Source: SG8-41 sp963699525
GTDB taxonomy: Bacteria; Pseudomonadota; Gammaproteobacteria; Burkholderiales; SG8-41
Reading direction: 5' to 3'
Assembly: GCA_963699525.1 (NCBI GenBank)
Contig: CAVOUI010000006.1
Location: forward strand, 248,001-312,000
DNA: 64,000 nucleotides
The notes under the pieces: model-generated
What the model saw: the letters and a program-made list of their open reading frames with translations, nothing else
Databases searched by the model: none
Told to the model about the DNA's origin: nothing
Made by a program: the position numbers and the translations under genes
Part shown: positions 17,516 to 26,439 of the stretch, piece after piece
Numbering within the stretch: the first letter of the stretch is position 1
How the letters are laid out: each line of letters starts with the position of its first letter

Positions 17516-18238
17516 ATGAGTGAGGACATGATGGGGGCGCGCGCCGTCGGGGCGGGTCAGGGCTGGACGTGGATCGCGGACGGGTTCGGCCTGTTCAAGA
17601 AGGCACCGGGCATCTGGATCGCGCTGGTCGTGGTACTCTTCGTGATCCTGGTGGTCCTCGCGTTCATTCCCCTGCTGGGCGCGGTCGCCACGTTCCTGCT
17701 GATGCCTGCCTTCCTCGGCGGGTTGATCCTCGGGTGCCTGAGCGCTCCAGGGCGGCGGCGAACTGGAACTGCAGCACATCTGTTGCCGGATTCGACAAGG
17801 CGCATGCGGGCAACCTCATCGTGCTGGGCGCGCTCACGATCGCCGGCCTTGGTCATCGTGATGCTGCCGGTGTTCGCGATCGTCGGCGCGGGAGCCATTG
17901 TTGCCGTGATGCGCGGTGACACGGCAGGCGCCGCGGCGATGGGCGGCAGCGTCCTGATCGCGTGGCTGGTTGCACTCGCTCTCAGCATCCCGATCTACAT
18001 GGCGCTGTGGTTTGCCCCCTCGCTGGTCGTGCTGGGTGGGCGCGCTCCCGTGGCGGCCCTCAAGGAAAGCTTTGTGGGCTGCCTGAGGAACATCCTTCCG
18101 TTTCTCGTCTATAGCATCGTGGTGTTGGTGCTGGGGATCGTTGCCTCGATTCCGCTCGGCCTCGGCTGGCTCGTGCTGGGACCGGTCCTGATCGCGTCTG
18201 TTTACACCGCCTACCGGGATATTTTCGGCGACGCCTGA
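17516..18238 (+). CDS. BPSS1780-like integral membrane protein with three apparent insertions
   Basis: Membrane protein of unknown function resembling a betaproteobacterial family in which G-W-x-W-I-x-x-G-F-x-L-F-x-K-x-P is followed by several transmembrane segments. GQGWTWIADGFGLFKKAPG, then hydrophobic segments at ~30-67, 120-145, 155-180 and 200-228. The middle (~residues 73-112) reads as nonsense, but LQGGGELELQH, VAGFDKAHAGNLIVLGA and LVIVMLPVFAI appear successively in shifted frames. Single extra bases near 17736-17742, 17779-17782 and 17845-17848 explain this and return to the starting frame. AGGAGGA (17504-17510) supports the start. Confidence 0.65.
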   Translation: MSEDMMGARAVGAGQGWTWIADGFGLFKKAPGIWIALVVVLFVILVVLAFIPLLGAVATFLLMPAFLGGLILGCLSAPGRRRTGTAAHLLPDSTRRMRATSSCWARSRSPALVIVMLPVFAIVGAGAIVAVMRGDTAGAAAMGGSVLIAWLVALALSIPIYMALWFAPSLVVLGGRAPVAALKESFVGCLRNILPFLVYSIVVLVLGIVASIPLGLGWLVLGPVLIASVYTAYRDIFGDA

Positions 18239-18352
18239 GCGCGTGCCGGGAGTCCGCCGGGGACGGTTGTCGACCGGTACGCCGGTCACCTCGCGCGCTC
18301 GATCAGCTAATCCGATTAACAGCATTTAATAACAATGGATTACCATCTAAAA

Positions 18353-18366
18353 TGAAAGCGCTTGCA
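18353..18366. promoter_or_regulatory. LacI/GalR-type operator over the xsc -35
   Basis: TGAAAGCGCTTGCA differs at one base from the perfect palindrome TGAAAGCGCTTTCA, the classic LacI/GalR-family operator with central CG. It overlaps the proposed -35 of xsc. A LacI-family gene follows xsc directly, so local repression is likely. Confidence 0.7.
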
Positions 18367-18391
18367 GCTGACCGGGATGCCTGATTAGAAT
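18362..18391 (+). promoter_or_regulatory. probable sigma-70 promoter of xsc
   Basis: -35 TTGCAG (18362-18367), 18-base spacer, -10 TAGAAT (18386-18391), 54 bases upstream of the xsc ATG. The -35 is covered by the LacI-type operator. The rest of 18239-18445 contains no gene; its first part (to ~18310) is GC-rich and the remainder AT-rich. Confidence 0.6.
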
Positions 18392-18445
18392 ATTTGGTTT
18401 ACGCTCGTGCCTTGGCTTCGAGTGACCCCCGACTGGAGATCTCCC

Positions 18446-20221
18446 ATGAATATCATGACGGATGCTAAGAACCTCGCCGTGACGACCAAGCCTGCGGGCG
18501 GGAAGGTGCGCATGACGCCGTCCGAGGCCTTCATCGAGACCCTGGTCGCGCACAAGGTCAAGGACGTGTTCGGCATCGTCGGCTCGGCCTACATGGACGC
18601 GCTCGATCTTTTCCCCGGCGCCGGCATCCGGCTCGTGAGCGTTGCGCACGAGCAGAATGCTGCGCACATGGCCGACGGCTACGGGCGCGTCACCAATCGG
18701 CCGACCGTGTGCATCGCGCAGAACGGCCCCGGCATCACCAACTTCGTGACCGCCGTGGCGGCAGCCTACTGGGCGCACACGCCGATGGTGGTGGTAACGC
18801 CCGAATCCGGAAGCCTCACGGCCGGCCACGGCGGATTCCAGGAAACCGAGCAGATGCCGATCTTCTCGAAGATCACCAAGTGGCAGGTGCACGTGAACTC
18901 GCCGCTGCGCATGGCCGAGCTGATGCATCGCGCCTTCACGATCGCGCTGCACGAGCGCGGGCCGGTGCAGGTCAACATCCCGCGCGATTATTTCTACGGC
19001 GAAGGCGATTACGAGATCCTGCCGCCTCTCGTCATCGAGCGCGCGGCGGGCGGGGCGAACTCGCTCGACAAGGCGGCGAAGATGCTCGCCGAGGCGAAGT
19101 TCCCCGTCATCCTGTCGGGCGGCGGCATCGTGATGGCGGACGGCATCGATGAAGTGAAAGCCCTGGCCGAACACCTCACTGCGCCGGTCGTGAACTCCTA
19201 CCTCCATAACGACTCGTTTCCGGCGAGTCACCCGCTGTCGTGCGGCCCGCTGGGTTACCAGGGCTCGAAGGCTGCGATGCGCATCATCGCGCGCGCCGAC
19301 GTCGTGCTCGCGCTGGGCACGCGCCTCGGGCCCTTCGGCACGCTGCCGCAGCACGGCATCGACTACTGGCCGAAGGAGGCGAAGATCATCCAGATCGACG
19401 CCGACCACCGCACGCTCGGGCTGGTGAAGAAGGTATCGCTTGCGATCCAGGGCGATGCCGGGCTCGCGGCGCAGGAGCTGCTGAAGCGCCTGAAGGCGCG
19501 GGGGGCGAGAAAGCCCGACCGGAACCGCCTGGCGGAAGTGCTCCGCGAGAAGGAAGCATGGATCGCCGAGCTCGCCAACTGGCCCTCCCCCAACCGGAAG
19601 GGCCAGATCGGGCCGCGCCGTGCGCTCGCGCAACTCGCGAAGGCGCTTCCCCGGAATGCGATGGTTTCGACGGACATCGGAAACGTGTGCTCGGTCGCAA
19701 ACAGCTACCTGCGCTTCGAGCAGCCGCTGTCTTTCCTCGCGGCGATGAGCTGGGGCAATTGCGGCTACGCGTACCCCACGGCGCTCGGCGCGAAGGTTGC
19801 GCGCCCGGAGCGCCCCGCGATCGCCTACGTGGGCGACGGCGCTTGGGGCATGAGCCTGGCCGAGGTGATGACCGCGGTGAAGGAGAAGATTCCGGCAGTG
19901 GCGGTGGTATTCAACAACGGGCAGTGGGGCGCGGAAAAGAAGAACCAGATCGATTATTTCGACAACCGCTTCGTCGGTACCAACCTCGCCAATCCGGACT
20001 TCTCCGAGGTCGCGCGCGTGATGGGCGCGGAGGGCTACCGCGTCGAGCACGAGGACGAGGTCTCCGACGCGCTCAAGGCCGCGCTGCGCTCCGGCAAGCC
20101 GTCCGTCGTCGAGATCCTGCTCACACAGGAACTCGGCGAGCCGTTCCGCCGCGACGCGTTCCGCAAGCCGCGCCGGCTGCTGCCCAAGTACCGTAAATTC
20201 AGCGCGAAGGACTACCGTTAA
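18446..20221 (+). CDS. xsc: sulfoacetaldehyde acetyltransferase (TPP enzyme)
   Basis: Converts sulfoacetaldehyde plus phosphate to acetyl phosphate and sulfite, the desulfonating step for taurine, isethionate and similar sulfonates. 591 residues with the three-domain TPP fold: FGIVGSAYMDALDLFPGAGI and VAHEQNAAHMADGYGR (PYR domain, Glu for TPP), a central domain, and the TPP/Mg site YVGDGAWGMS with NNGQWGAEKKNQ. The FGIxGSAxMxxxDLFPxAGI signature separates Xsc from acetolactate synthases. ATG at 18446 follows GGAG at 18435. No pta is adjacent to use the acetyl phosphate. Confidence 0.9.
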   Translation: MNIMTDAKNLAVTTKPAGGKVRMTPSEAFIETLVAHKVKDVFGIVGSAYMDALDLFPGAGIRLVSVAHEQNAAHMADGYGRVTNRPTVCIAQNGPGITNFVTAVAAAYWAHTPMVVVTPESGSLTAGHGGFQETEQMPIFSKITKWQVHVNSPLRMAELMHRAFTIALHERGPVQVNIPRDYFYGEGDYEILPPLVIERAAGGANSLDKAAKMLAEAKFPVILSGGGIVMADGIDEVKALAEHLTAPVVNSYLHNDSFPASHPLSCGPLGYQGSKAAMRIIARADVVLALGTRLGPFGTLPQHGIDYWPKEAKIIQIDADHRTLGLVKKVSLAIQGDAGLAAQELLKRLKARGARKPDRNRLAEVLREKEAWIAELANWPSPNRKGQIGPRRALAQLAKALPRNAMVSTDIGNVCSVANSYLRFEQPLSFLAAMSWGNCGYAYPTALGAKVARPERPAIAYVGDGAWGMSLAEVMTAVKEKIPAVAVVFNNGQWGAEKKNQIDYFDNRFVGTNLANPDFSEVARVMGAEGYRVEHEDEVSDALKAALRSGKPSVVEILLTQELGEPFRRDAFRKPRRLLPKYRKFSAKDYR

Positions 20222-20247
20222 CAGGCGCTTGATCGGGAACGAGAAAA

Positions 20248-20271
20248 AGCCGGCCCCCCGCCGGCTTTTTT
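20248..20271 (+). terminator. rho-independent terminator after xsc
   Basis: Stem GCCGGC (20249-20254) / GCCGGC (20260-20265) with a C5 loop, A-run before and six Ts after (20266-20271). It lies 28 bases after the xsc stop and just before the LacI gene. Confidence 0.9.
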
Positions 20272-20303
20272 GGTGAGTGAGCGCTAACTGGGGCGGTGCC
20301 GGA

Positions 20304-21335
20304 GTGGATCGGGGTCCCGTCCGCAAGACCGCAAAGCTCGCCGATGTCGCGCGGCTCGCGCGAGTTTCCACCGCCACCGTCTCGCGCGCGCTCACCCAGC
20401 CGGACAAGGTCAAGGCGGCCACCGCCGCGCGCATCCGGCAGGCGGTACAAGCGCTCGGCTACGTCGCGCACGGCGCGGCGCGCGCGCTCGCTTCGCGCCG
20501 CACCCACACCATCGGCGCCGTCATTCCGACCCTCGACAACGCGATCTTCGCAAACACCGCCCACGCCCTGCAGAAGGCCCTCGACGATGCGGGCTATACG
20601 CTGCTGCTCGCGTGCCACGAATTCGACGCCGGGGTGGAAGCCCGCGTGACGGAGGCGCTCATCGAGCGCGGCGTGGACGGGCTCGTGCTGCTCGGCGCCA
20701 CGCATCACGCGAGCGTGTTCCAGATGATCGACACGCACCAGATCCCCTACATCCTCACCTGGGCGCTCGATGCGGCCGGACGCCATCCGTGCGTCGGCTT
20801 CGACAATCGCGCCGCCGCGGTCCGCATCGCGCGGCACCTGCTCGACCTCGGCCACCGGGAGTTCGCCATGATCTCGGGCGTCACGAGCGGGAACGAGCGC
20901 GCGGCGGAACGGCTGGAGGGGGTGCGGCAGGCCCTCGCCGCGCGCGGGCTCGCGCTTGCTCCCGGGCGGGTGGTCGAAAAACCGTACACACTGACGGCGG
21001 GACGCGAGGGACTGCGCGAAGTCCTGCGGGCATCGCCCCGGCCGACCGCGGTCGTGTGCGGCAACGATGTGCTGGCAATCGGCGCGCTCGCCGAGTGTCA
21101 GGCGCAGGGGCTCGCGGTCCCGCGCGATGTCTCCGTGACCGGCTTCGACGATCTCGAGATGGCCGCGGTGGTGACGCCGGCGCTTACCACCGTGCATTTT
21201 CCCACCGCGGACCTCGGCACTTTCGCGGGCCGGCACCTGCTCGCCCGGCTCGCGGGCAAGCCGGTCGAGCAGCGCACCGAGCTCCCGGTGGAGTTGGCCG
21301 TACGCGCCAGCACGGCGCCGCCGCCGGCGGCGTGA
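20304..21335 (+). CDS. LacI-family transcriptional regulator
   Basis: Represses target genes by binding palindromic operators. The N-terminal helix-turn-helix ADVARLARVSTATVSRAL is followed by the hinge region GYVAHGAARALASRRT and a periplasmic-binding-like effector domain ending in VTGFDDLEMA and LTTVHFP. I choose the GTG at 20304 (343 residues); an in-frame GTG at 20277 would place the start within a few bases of the terminator. A matching operator overlaps the xsc promoter, so xsc regulation is the likely job. The effector is unknown. Confidence 0.9.
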   Translation: MDRGPVRKTAKLADVARLARVSTATVSRALTQPDKVKAATAARIRQAVQALGYVAHGAARALASRRTHTIGAVIPTLDNAIFANTAHALQKALDDAGYTLLLACHEFDAGVEARVTEALIERGVDGLVLLGATHHASVFQMIDTHQIPYILTWALDAAGRHPCVGFDNRAAAVRIARHLLDLGHREFAMISGVTSGNERAAERLEGVRQALAARGLALAPGRVVEKPYTLTAGREGLREVLRASPRPTAVVCGNDVLAIGALAECQAQGLAVPRDVSVTGFDDLEMAAVVTPALTTVHFPTADLGTFAGRHLLARLAGKPVEQRTELPVELAVRASTAPPPAA

Positions 21336-21370
21336 CGACCAAGGGTTTCCTCGCCACGTCTCTGAAGCGC

Positions 21371-22252
21371 TCAGGCTTCCGCGAGCAGTTGCTCGATCAT
21401 GCGCAGCGCCTGGACGCCGTAGGTCCCGCCGAAGAGATTCAGGTGGTTCAGCACGTGATAGAGGTTGTAGAGGTTCCTGCGGCTGCGGTAGCCGGGGTCG
21501 AGCGGGAATTCCGCTTGATAGGCTTCGTGGAAGGACCGCGCGAAGCCGCCGAAGAGCTCAGTCATCGCGAGGTCGGCCTCGCGGTCGCCATAGTAGACGG
21601 CAGGATCGAAGATCACCGGCTCGCCTCCGGGGGCCGTCGCGGCATTGCCCGACCACAGGTCACCGTGCAGGAGTGACGGGACCGGACGGTAACCCGCAAA
21701 GAACGCGGGCAACTTTTCCATCAGGCGCTCGCCGTTCGCGACGAGGCGGCCGCCGTGACCCTTCAATGCCGCCAGCTTGAGCTGAAATCCCAGTCGCTGC
21801 TCCCGCCAGAAGGCGATCCAGTCGTCCGATCCGGTATTGACCTGCGGAGTCGCGCCGATCGTGTTGTCGCGGTACCAGCCGTAGCGGCCGCCCGCTACGC
21901 GGTGCATAAGCGCCAGCTTGCGACCGAGCGCGCCCATGCTGCGTTCGTCGGAGGAATGAAGCTCGAGATGCTCGAGCACGAGCCAGCACGCGTCCGGGGA
22001 CCTGCCGTGGCAGACGGGCTCGGGCACGCGGACGGTCTGCGTGCGTGCAATCTCGCGCAGGCCGTCCGCCTCGGCGGAAAACATCTCCGCTCGTTCCGGG
22101 GCGTTGAGCTTCACGAAAAAGGCACGTCCTCCGCCGCGAACGACGTGGCATTCGTTGATGCATCCGCCGCCGGCTTCGGTGCGCGATTCGAGGGTGAAGG
22201 ACGCGCCCGTCGCCGCCCGGATCGAGCGCTCGATGTCCCGCCAGGGGCTCAT
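21371..22252 (-). CDS. fructosamine/ketosamine-3-kinase family protein
   Basis: Phosphorylates sugar-amine (Amadori) adducts so that they decompose, a protein-deglycation repair role. 293 residues with the protein-kinase-like fold: GGGCINECH and AFFVKLN (ATP-binding Lys), WLVLEHLEL hinge, LLHGDLWSGNAA catalytic loop (Asp, Asn) and IFDPAVYYGDREADLAM metal-binding segment. It lies 10 bases downstream of argH on the same strand and is probably co-transcribed with it. Confidence 0.92.
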   Translation of the reverse strand: MSPWRDIERSIRAATGASFTLESRTEAGGGCINECHVVRGGGRAFFVKLNAPERAEMFSAEADGLREIARTQTVRVPEPVCHGRSPDACWLVLEHLELHSSDERSMGALGRKLALMHRVAGGRYGWYRDNTIGATPQVNTGSDDWIAFWREQRLGFQLKLAALKGHGGRLVANGERLMEKLPAFFAGYRPVPSLLHGDLWSGNAATAPGGEPVIFDPAVYYGDREADLAMTELFGGFARSFHEAYQAEFPLDPGYRSRRNLYNLYHVLNHLNLFGGTYGVQALRMIEQLLAEA

Positions 22253-22262
22253 GAACCCGGCT

Positions 22263-23657
22263 TCAGCCGAGCGACTTGCGCGCTTTGGCGATCGCCTGCT
22301 TCACGCGGACCGGCGCGGTCCCGCCCGGGTGGCTGCGGCTCTTCAACGATCCCTCGAGGGTGAGGGAACCGTACACATCCTGGTCGATCCGCGAGGAGAA
22401 GCGCTGCAGCTCGGGCAGCTTGAGCTCCGCGAGATCGCAGTTGCGCGACTCGGCGAAGCGCACCGCCTGCGCGACCGCCTCGTGCGCCTCGCGGAAGGCC
22501 ACGCCCTTGCGGACCAGATACTCGGCGAGATCGGTGGCGGTGGCGTGACCCTGCCGCGCGGCCGCGGCCATCGCCTCGCGCTTGACCTGAATGCCGCCGA
22601 GCATCTCCGTGAACACGGCGAGGCACGCCGTCAGCGTGTCCACGGCGTCGAACAGCGGCTCCTTGTCCTCCTGGTTGTCGCGGTTGTAGGCGAGCGGCTG
22701 CGCCTTCATGAGGGTCAGCAGCGCCACCACGTGGCCGTTCACGCGCCCGGTCTTTCCGCGAATCAGCTCCGCCACGTCGGGGTTCTTCTTCTGCGGCATG
22801 ATCGAGGAGCCGGTGGTGAACCGATCGGCGATCTCGACAAAGCCGAAGCGCGGGTTGGCCCAAATGACGAGCTCCTCGCAGAAGCGCGACAGGTGCGTCA
22901 TCGCGAGCGCCGCGACTGCGCAGAATTCGATGGCGAAGTCGCGGTCGGAGACGGCGTCGATCGAGTTCTCGCAGATCCCGTCGAAGGCGAGCTCCTTCGC
23001 CACCCGCTCGCGGTCGATGGGGAACGAGGTGCCGGCGAGCGCCGCCGCGCCGAGCGGCAGGCGGTTCACGCGCCTGCGACACTCCGCGAGACGCTGCGCG
23101 TCGCGCGCGAGCATCTCGAAATACGCGAGCAGGTGGTGACCGAAGGTGACCGGCTGCGCCACCTGCAGGTGCGTGTATCCGGGCATCACCGTGTCGGCGT
23201 GCTGCTCGGCGAGGTCGAGCAGCGCGCGCTGCAGCGCCTTGACGAGCGAAAGTGTCTGGTCGATCGCGGCGCGCAGGTAGAGCCGCACATCGGTCGCGAT
23301 CTGGTCGTTGCGCGAGCGCCCGGTGTGCAGCCGCTTGCCGGCCTCGCCGGCGAGCTCGATCAAGCGCCGCTCGATGTTGAAATGCACGTCCTCATGCGCT
23401 TCCGACCACGGGAACGTGCCGGCATCGATCTCGGAGCGGATCTGTGCGAGACCGCTCTCGATCGCCGTGAGGTCGGCCTTGCTGATGACGCCGGCCGCCT
23501 GCAGCATGCGGGCGTGCGCGAGCGACGCCTCGATATCGTACGCGGCGAGCCGGCGGTCGAACGAGACCGACGCGGTGAAGCGCTGCACGAGATCGGTCGC
23601 GGGCTCGGTGAACCGTCCCGACCACGGCTTGCCCCGTTTCTTGTCGTTGGCGGACAT
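22263..23657 (-). CDS. argH: argininosuccinate lyase
   Basis: Last step of arginine synthesis: argininosuccinate to arginine and fumarate. 464 residues, full length. Carries WSGRFTEPATDLVQRFTASV at the N-terminus, TGRSRNDQIATDVRLYLR, the HTHLQ-type GYTHLQVAQPVTFGHH, and the flexible catalytic loop GSSIMPQKKNPD. It is divergent from algZ with 21 bases between the starts, so the two promoters must overlap. Confidence 0.97.
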   Translation of the reverse strand: MSANDKKRGKPWSGRFTEPATDLVQRFTASVSFDRRLAAYDIEASLAHARMLQAAGVISKADLTAIESGLAQIRSEIDAGTFPWSEAHEDVHFNIERRLIELAGEAGKRLHTGRSRNDQIATDVRLYLRAAIDQTLSLVKALQRALLDLAEQHADTVMPGYTHLQVAQPVTFGHHLLAYFEMLARDAQRLAECRRRVNRLPLGAAALAGTSFPIDRERVAKELAFDGICENSIDAVSDRDFAIEFCAVAALAMTHLSRFCEELVIWANPRFGFVEIADRFTTGSSIMPQKKNPDVAELIRGKTGRVNGHVVALLTLMKAQPLAYNRDNQEDKEPLFDAVDTLTACLAVFTEMLGGIQVKREAMAAAARQGHATATDLAEYLVRKGVAFREAHEAVAQAVRFAESRNCDLAELKLPELQRFSSRIDQDVYGSLTLEGSLKSRSHPGGTAPVRVKQAIAKARKSLG

Positions 23658-23678
23658 GCAGGCTGCTAGAATTCAAGA

Positions 23679-24728
23679 GTGGCGCGCAGTATAAATCAAA
23701 ACGCCTATTCAGGCGCCCTGCCGAACTTTCGCAATCTCGGCATCATGCTGCGCATCCTGCTGATGGGCAACGCGGCCGCCGCAGCGGCTGCGGTCGTGAA
23801 GGGTCCCGACCTGCTGGGGGCATGGCGCGAGTTCGTCGAGTCCGCAGCGCTGGTCGAGCCGCTGCTGGTGCTTTCGGTCCTCGCGCTCGCGGTGCTCTCC
23901 GGCGTCCTGCGCCTCCTCCCCTACTGGCTCGGCGCGGCCGCGGTGCTGGCGCTGGAGCTGGTGCTTACCGCGGTGCTGTACTTCGAGGGACGCACGCTGC
24001 TCGGCCAGGCACCGGCGCCGCTCGAGCGCTACCTCCTGCTCGTCGTGCTCACCACCTTCGCGATGCTCGCCTACTTCGACCTGCGCGGGCGCGCGCTGTC
24101 ACCGGCGCTGTCGGAAGCGCGGCTGCAGGCGCTGCAGGCGCGCATCCGTCCCCACTTTCTCTTCAACAGCATCAACGCGGTGCTGTCGCTGATCCGCCAG
24201 GACCCGCGGCGCGCGGAGGACGCACTGGAGGACATGGCGGAGCTCTTCCGCGTGCTGATGGCTGACAACCGGGAGTTGACGCCGCTCACGCGCGAGGTGG
24301 AGCTGTGCCGCCAGTATCTCGGCATCGAGCAGCTGCGGCTCGGCAGTCGGCTGCGCGTCGAATGGCAGCTCGACGCCATGCCGCGTGACGCGCTGGTGCC
24401 GCCGCTCGTACTCCAGCCGCTGCTGGAAAACGCCGTCTATCACGGCATCGAGCCGCGCCTCGAGCCCGGCACGATCGTCATCAACATCGCCGCCGCGCGC
24501 GACGAGCTGCACGCGGTGCTGCGCAATCCCTATCGGCCCGACGGTGGCCGCCACGAGGGCAACCGCATGGCGCTGGCGAACATCCGCGAGCGGCTCGCGC
24601 TTCACTTCGACGCCGAAGCGAATCTCTCCACGCGGGCGGGCGCGGACAGCTACGAAGTCCGGATCGTCATGCCCTACGTCAGGAGCCGCGATACGCCCGG
24701 CGCGGCGCCGGAGCCGGCTCATGAGTGA
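23679..24728 (+). CDS. algZ: LytS/AlgZ-type sensor histidine kinase
   Basis: 349 residues. Four hydrophobic segments span roughly residues 22-45, 60-80, 83-103 and 118-135, followed by a His_kinase domain with the phosphoacceptor His159 in ARIRPHFLFNSINAV and an ATPase part with LVPPLVLQPLLENAVYHGIE. This is the AlgZ/FimS architecture. GTG start; the ATG at 23745 is an alternative but would remove the conserved LPNFRNLG. The 3' end overlaps algR by eight bases. TGCTAGAAT (23663-23671) upstream looks like an extended -10. Confidence 0.92.
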   Translation: MARSINQNAYSGALPNFRNLGIMLRILLMGNAAAAAAAVVKGPDLLGAWREFVESAALVEPLLVLSVLALAVLSGVLRLLPYWLGAAAVLALELVLTAVLYFEGRTLLGQAPAPLERYLLLVVLTTFAMLAYFDLRGRALSPALSEARLQALQARIRPHFLFNSINAVLSLIRQDPRRAEDALEDMAELFRVLMADNRELTPLTREVELCRQYLGIEQLRLGSRLRVEWQLDAMPRDALVPPLVLQPLLENAVYHGIEPRLEPGTIVINIAAARDELHAVLRNPYRPDGGRHEGNRMALANIRERLALHFDAEANLSTRAGADSYEVRIVMPYVRSRDTPGAAPEPAHE

Positions 24729-25494
24729 GGATAAGCCGCCGCTGCGCATCGTCGTCGTGGACGACGAGGCGCCGGCGCGCTCTCGGCTGAAGGAGCTCCT
24801 CGCCGACTGCGCGGCGGAGCTGCCTCTCGTGGTGGCGGGCGAGGCCGCGAGCGGGCCCGAGGCGATCGAGCTGCTCGGGGCCGAGCCCGCGGACGTCGTG
24901 CTCCTCGACGTTCGCATGCCGGAGATGGACGGCATCGAGGTCGCCCAGCACCTGCAGAAGCTCGAACGGCCGCCGGCGGTGGTGTTCGCGACCGCCTATG
25001 ACGCCTACGCGATCCGCGCCTTCGAGGTGCACGCGGTCGACTATCTCTTGAAGCCGATCCGGCTCGCACGCCTGAAAGAGGCGTTGGCGCGCGCGCGCGC
25101 GGCCCCGCGCCGCGAAGCGCTGGACGCAATCGCGCGCGCGGCGCGCACGCACCTCTCCGCGCAGGAACGCGGGCGAGTGCACTTGATCCCGGTCAAGGAC
25201 GTGGTCTATCTCAAGGCCGAGCTGAAGTACGTGACGGTGCGCACCGCGGGGCGCGAGTACCTGATCGAGGAGGCGCTGACCAATCTCGAGGAGGAGTTCG
25301 GCGAGCGCTTCGTGCGCGCGCACCGCAACTGCCTGGTGGCGCGCGCGGCCGTGCGCGGCTTCGAGCGCACGATGAAGGACGGCGAGGCGCACTGGGAAGT
25401 GCTCCTCGACGGGGTGGAGGAGCGCATCGCGGTGAGCCGCCGCCAGCAGCACATCGTGCGCGAGTTCGGCAAGGGCGGGCGCGCTCCCGGATGA
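24721..25494 (+). CDS. algR: LytTR-family response regulator
   Basis: Partner of the adjacent sensor. The 257-residue protein has a receiver domain (VVVDDEAPAR, phosphoacceptor Asp63 in LLDVRMPEMDG, conserved Lys in VDYLLKPI) and a C-terminal LytTR DNA-binding domain (VYLKAELKYVTVRT, FVRAHRNCLV, VSRRQQH). Gene order algZ-algR-hemC-hemD is the same as in Pseudomonas. The stop overlaps the hemC start (ATGA). Confidence 0.94.
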   Translation: MSEDKPPLRIVVVDDEAPARSRLKELLADCAAELPLVVAGEAASGPEAIELLGAEPADVVLLDVRMPEMDGIEVAQHLQKLERPPAVVFATAYDAYAIRAFEVHAVDYLLKPIRLARLKEALARARAAPRREALDAIARAARTHLSAQERGRVHLIPVKDVVYLKAELKYVTVRTAGREYLIEEALTNLEEEFGERFVRAHRNCLVARAAVRGFERTMKDGEAHWEVLLDGVEERIAVSRRQQHIVREFGKGGRAPG

Positions 25495-26429
25495 CTCGAG
25501 CGGAAGCGCCGCGGCGCATCGTGATCGCCTCGCGCGAATCGGCGCTGGCGCTGTGGCAGGCGCGTTACGTCGAGTCGCGGCTCGCCGCGTTGTATCCGGG
25601 CGCGGAAATCCGCATTCTCGGCCTCACCACGGAGGGCGACCGCCGGCTCGACGCCTCGCTCGCGAAAATCGGCGGCAAGGGCCTGTTCGTCAAGGAGCTC
25701 GAGGAAGCGCTCGCGGGCGGGCGCGCCGATATCGCGGTGCACTCGATGAAGGACCTGCCGATGACCCTGGCGCGGGAGTTCGCGCTCGCGGCGGTGAGCG
25801 AGCGCGAGGACCCGCGCGACGCGTTCGTCTCGAGCCGCTACGCCGATCTCCCCGCGCTGCCGGCGGGCGCGCGCGTCGGCACCTCGAGCCTGCGGCGCGA
25901 ATGCCAGCTGCGCGCGCGCCACCCGGGTCTGCGGGTCGAGCCGCTGCGCGGAAACGTCACCACGAGGCTGAGAAAGCTCGATGCGGGTGACTGCGATGCC
26001 GTGATACTCGCCGCGGCGGGCCTGAAGCGCCTCGGGCTGGAGGATCGCATCACGCGGCTCCTTCCGCCGACCGAGAGCCTGCCGGCGCCCGGGCAGGGCG
26101 CGCTCGGGGTGGAATGCCTGGCGCGCCGCGTCGACCTCGTCGAGGCTCTTGCCGCGCTCAACCACCCCGCGACGGCGCGGTGCGTTGCGGCGGAGCGTGC
26201 CTTTTCCCGGGCGCTTTCGGGCAATTGCAACGTGCCGCTCGGGGGTTACGCGGAAGTGGAGGGCCGGGAACTGCGGCTGCGCGGATTCGTCGGCGCGCCG
26301 GACGGCTCGCGCGTGGTGCAGGGGGAGCTGAGAGGGCCGGCGCGCGATCCGGAAGCGCTCGGCGCCACGCTGGCAAGAGCGCTCGAGGCGCAGGGCGCGG
26401 CGGAGATCCTGGCGCAGCTGCAGGCGTAG
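25491..26429 (+). CDS. hemC: porphobilinogen deaminase (hydroxymethylbilane synthase)
   Basis: Polymerises four porphobilinogens into hydroxymethylbilane in heme synthesis. 312 residues with IVIASRESALALWQARYV, GGKGLFVKELEEAL, the catalytic AVHSMKDLP segment, VGTSSLRRECQLRARHP, and Cys246 in SGNCNVPL that carries the dipyrromethane cofactor. ATGA overlap with algR. hemD follows 10 bases later. Confidence 0.97.
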   Translation: MTRAEAPRRIVIASRESALALWQARYVESRLAALYPGAEIRILGLTTEGDRRLDASLAKIGGKGLFVKELEEALAGGRADIAVHSMKDLPMTLAREFALAAVSEREDPRDAFVSSRYADLPALPAGARVGTSSLRRECQLRARHPGLRVEPLRGNVTTRLRKLDAGDCDAVILAAAGLKRLGLEDRITRLLPPTESLPAPGQGALGVECLARRVDLVEALAALNHPATARCVAAERAFSRALSGNCNVPLGGYAEVEGRELRLRGFVGAPDGSRVVQGELRGPARDPEALGATLARALEAQGAAEILAQLQA

Positions 26430-26439
26430 GAAGGTAGCG

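Noticed and set aside
18347..20434. 695-codon minus-strand ORF opposite xsc
   Set aside because: Shadow of xsc, whose TPP-binding motifs are clear; no ribosome site or domain.
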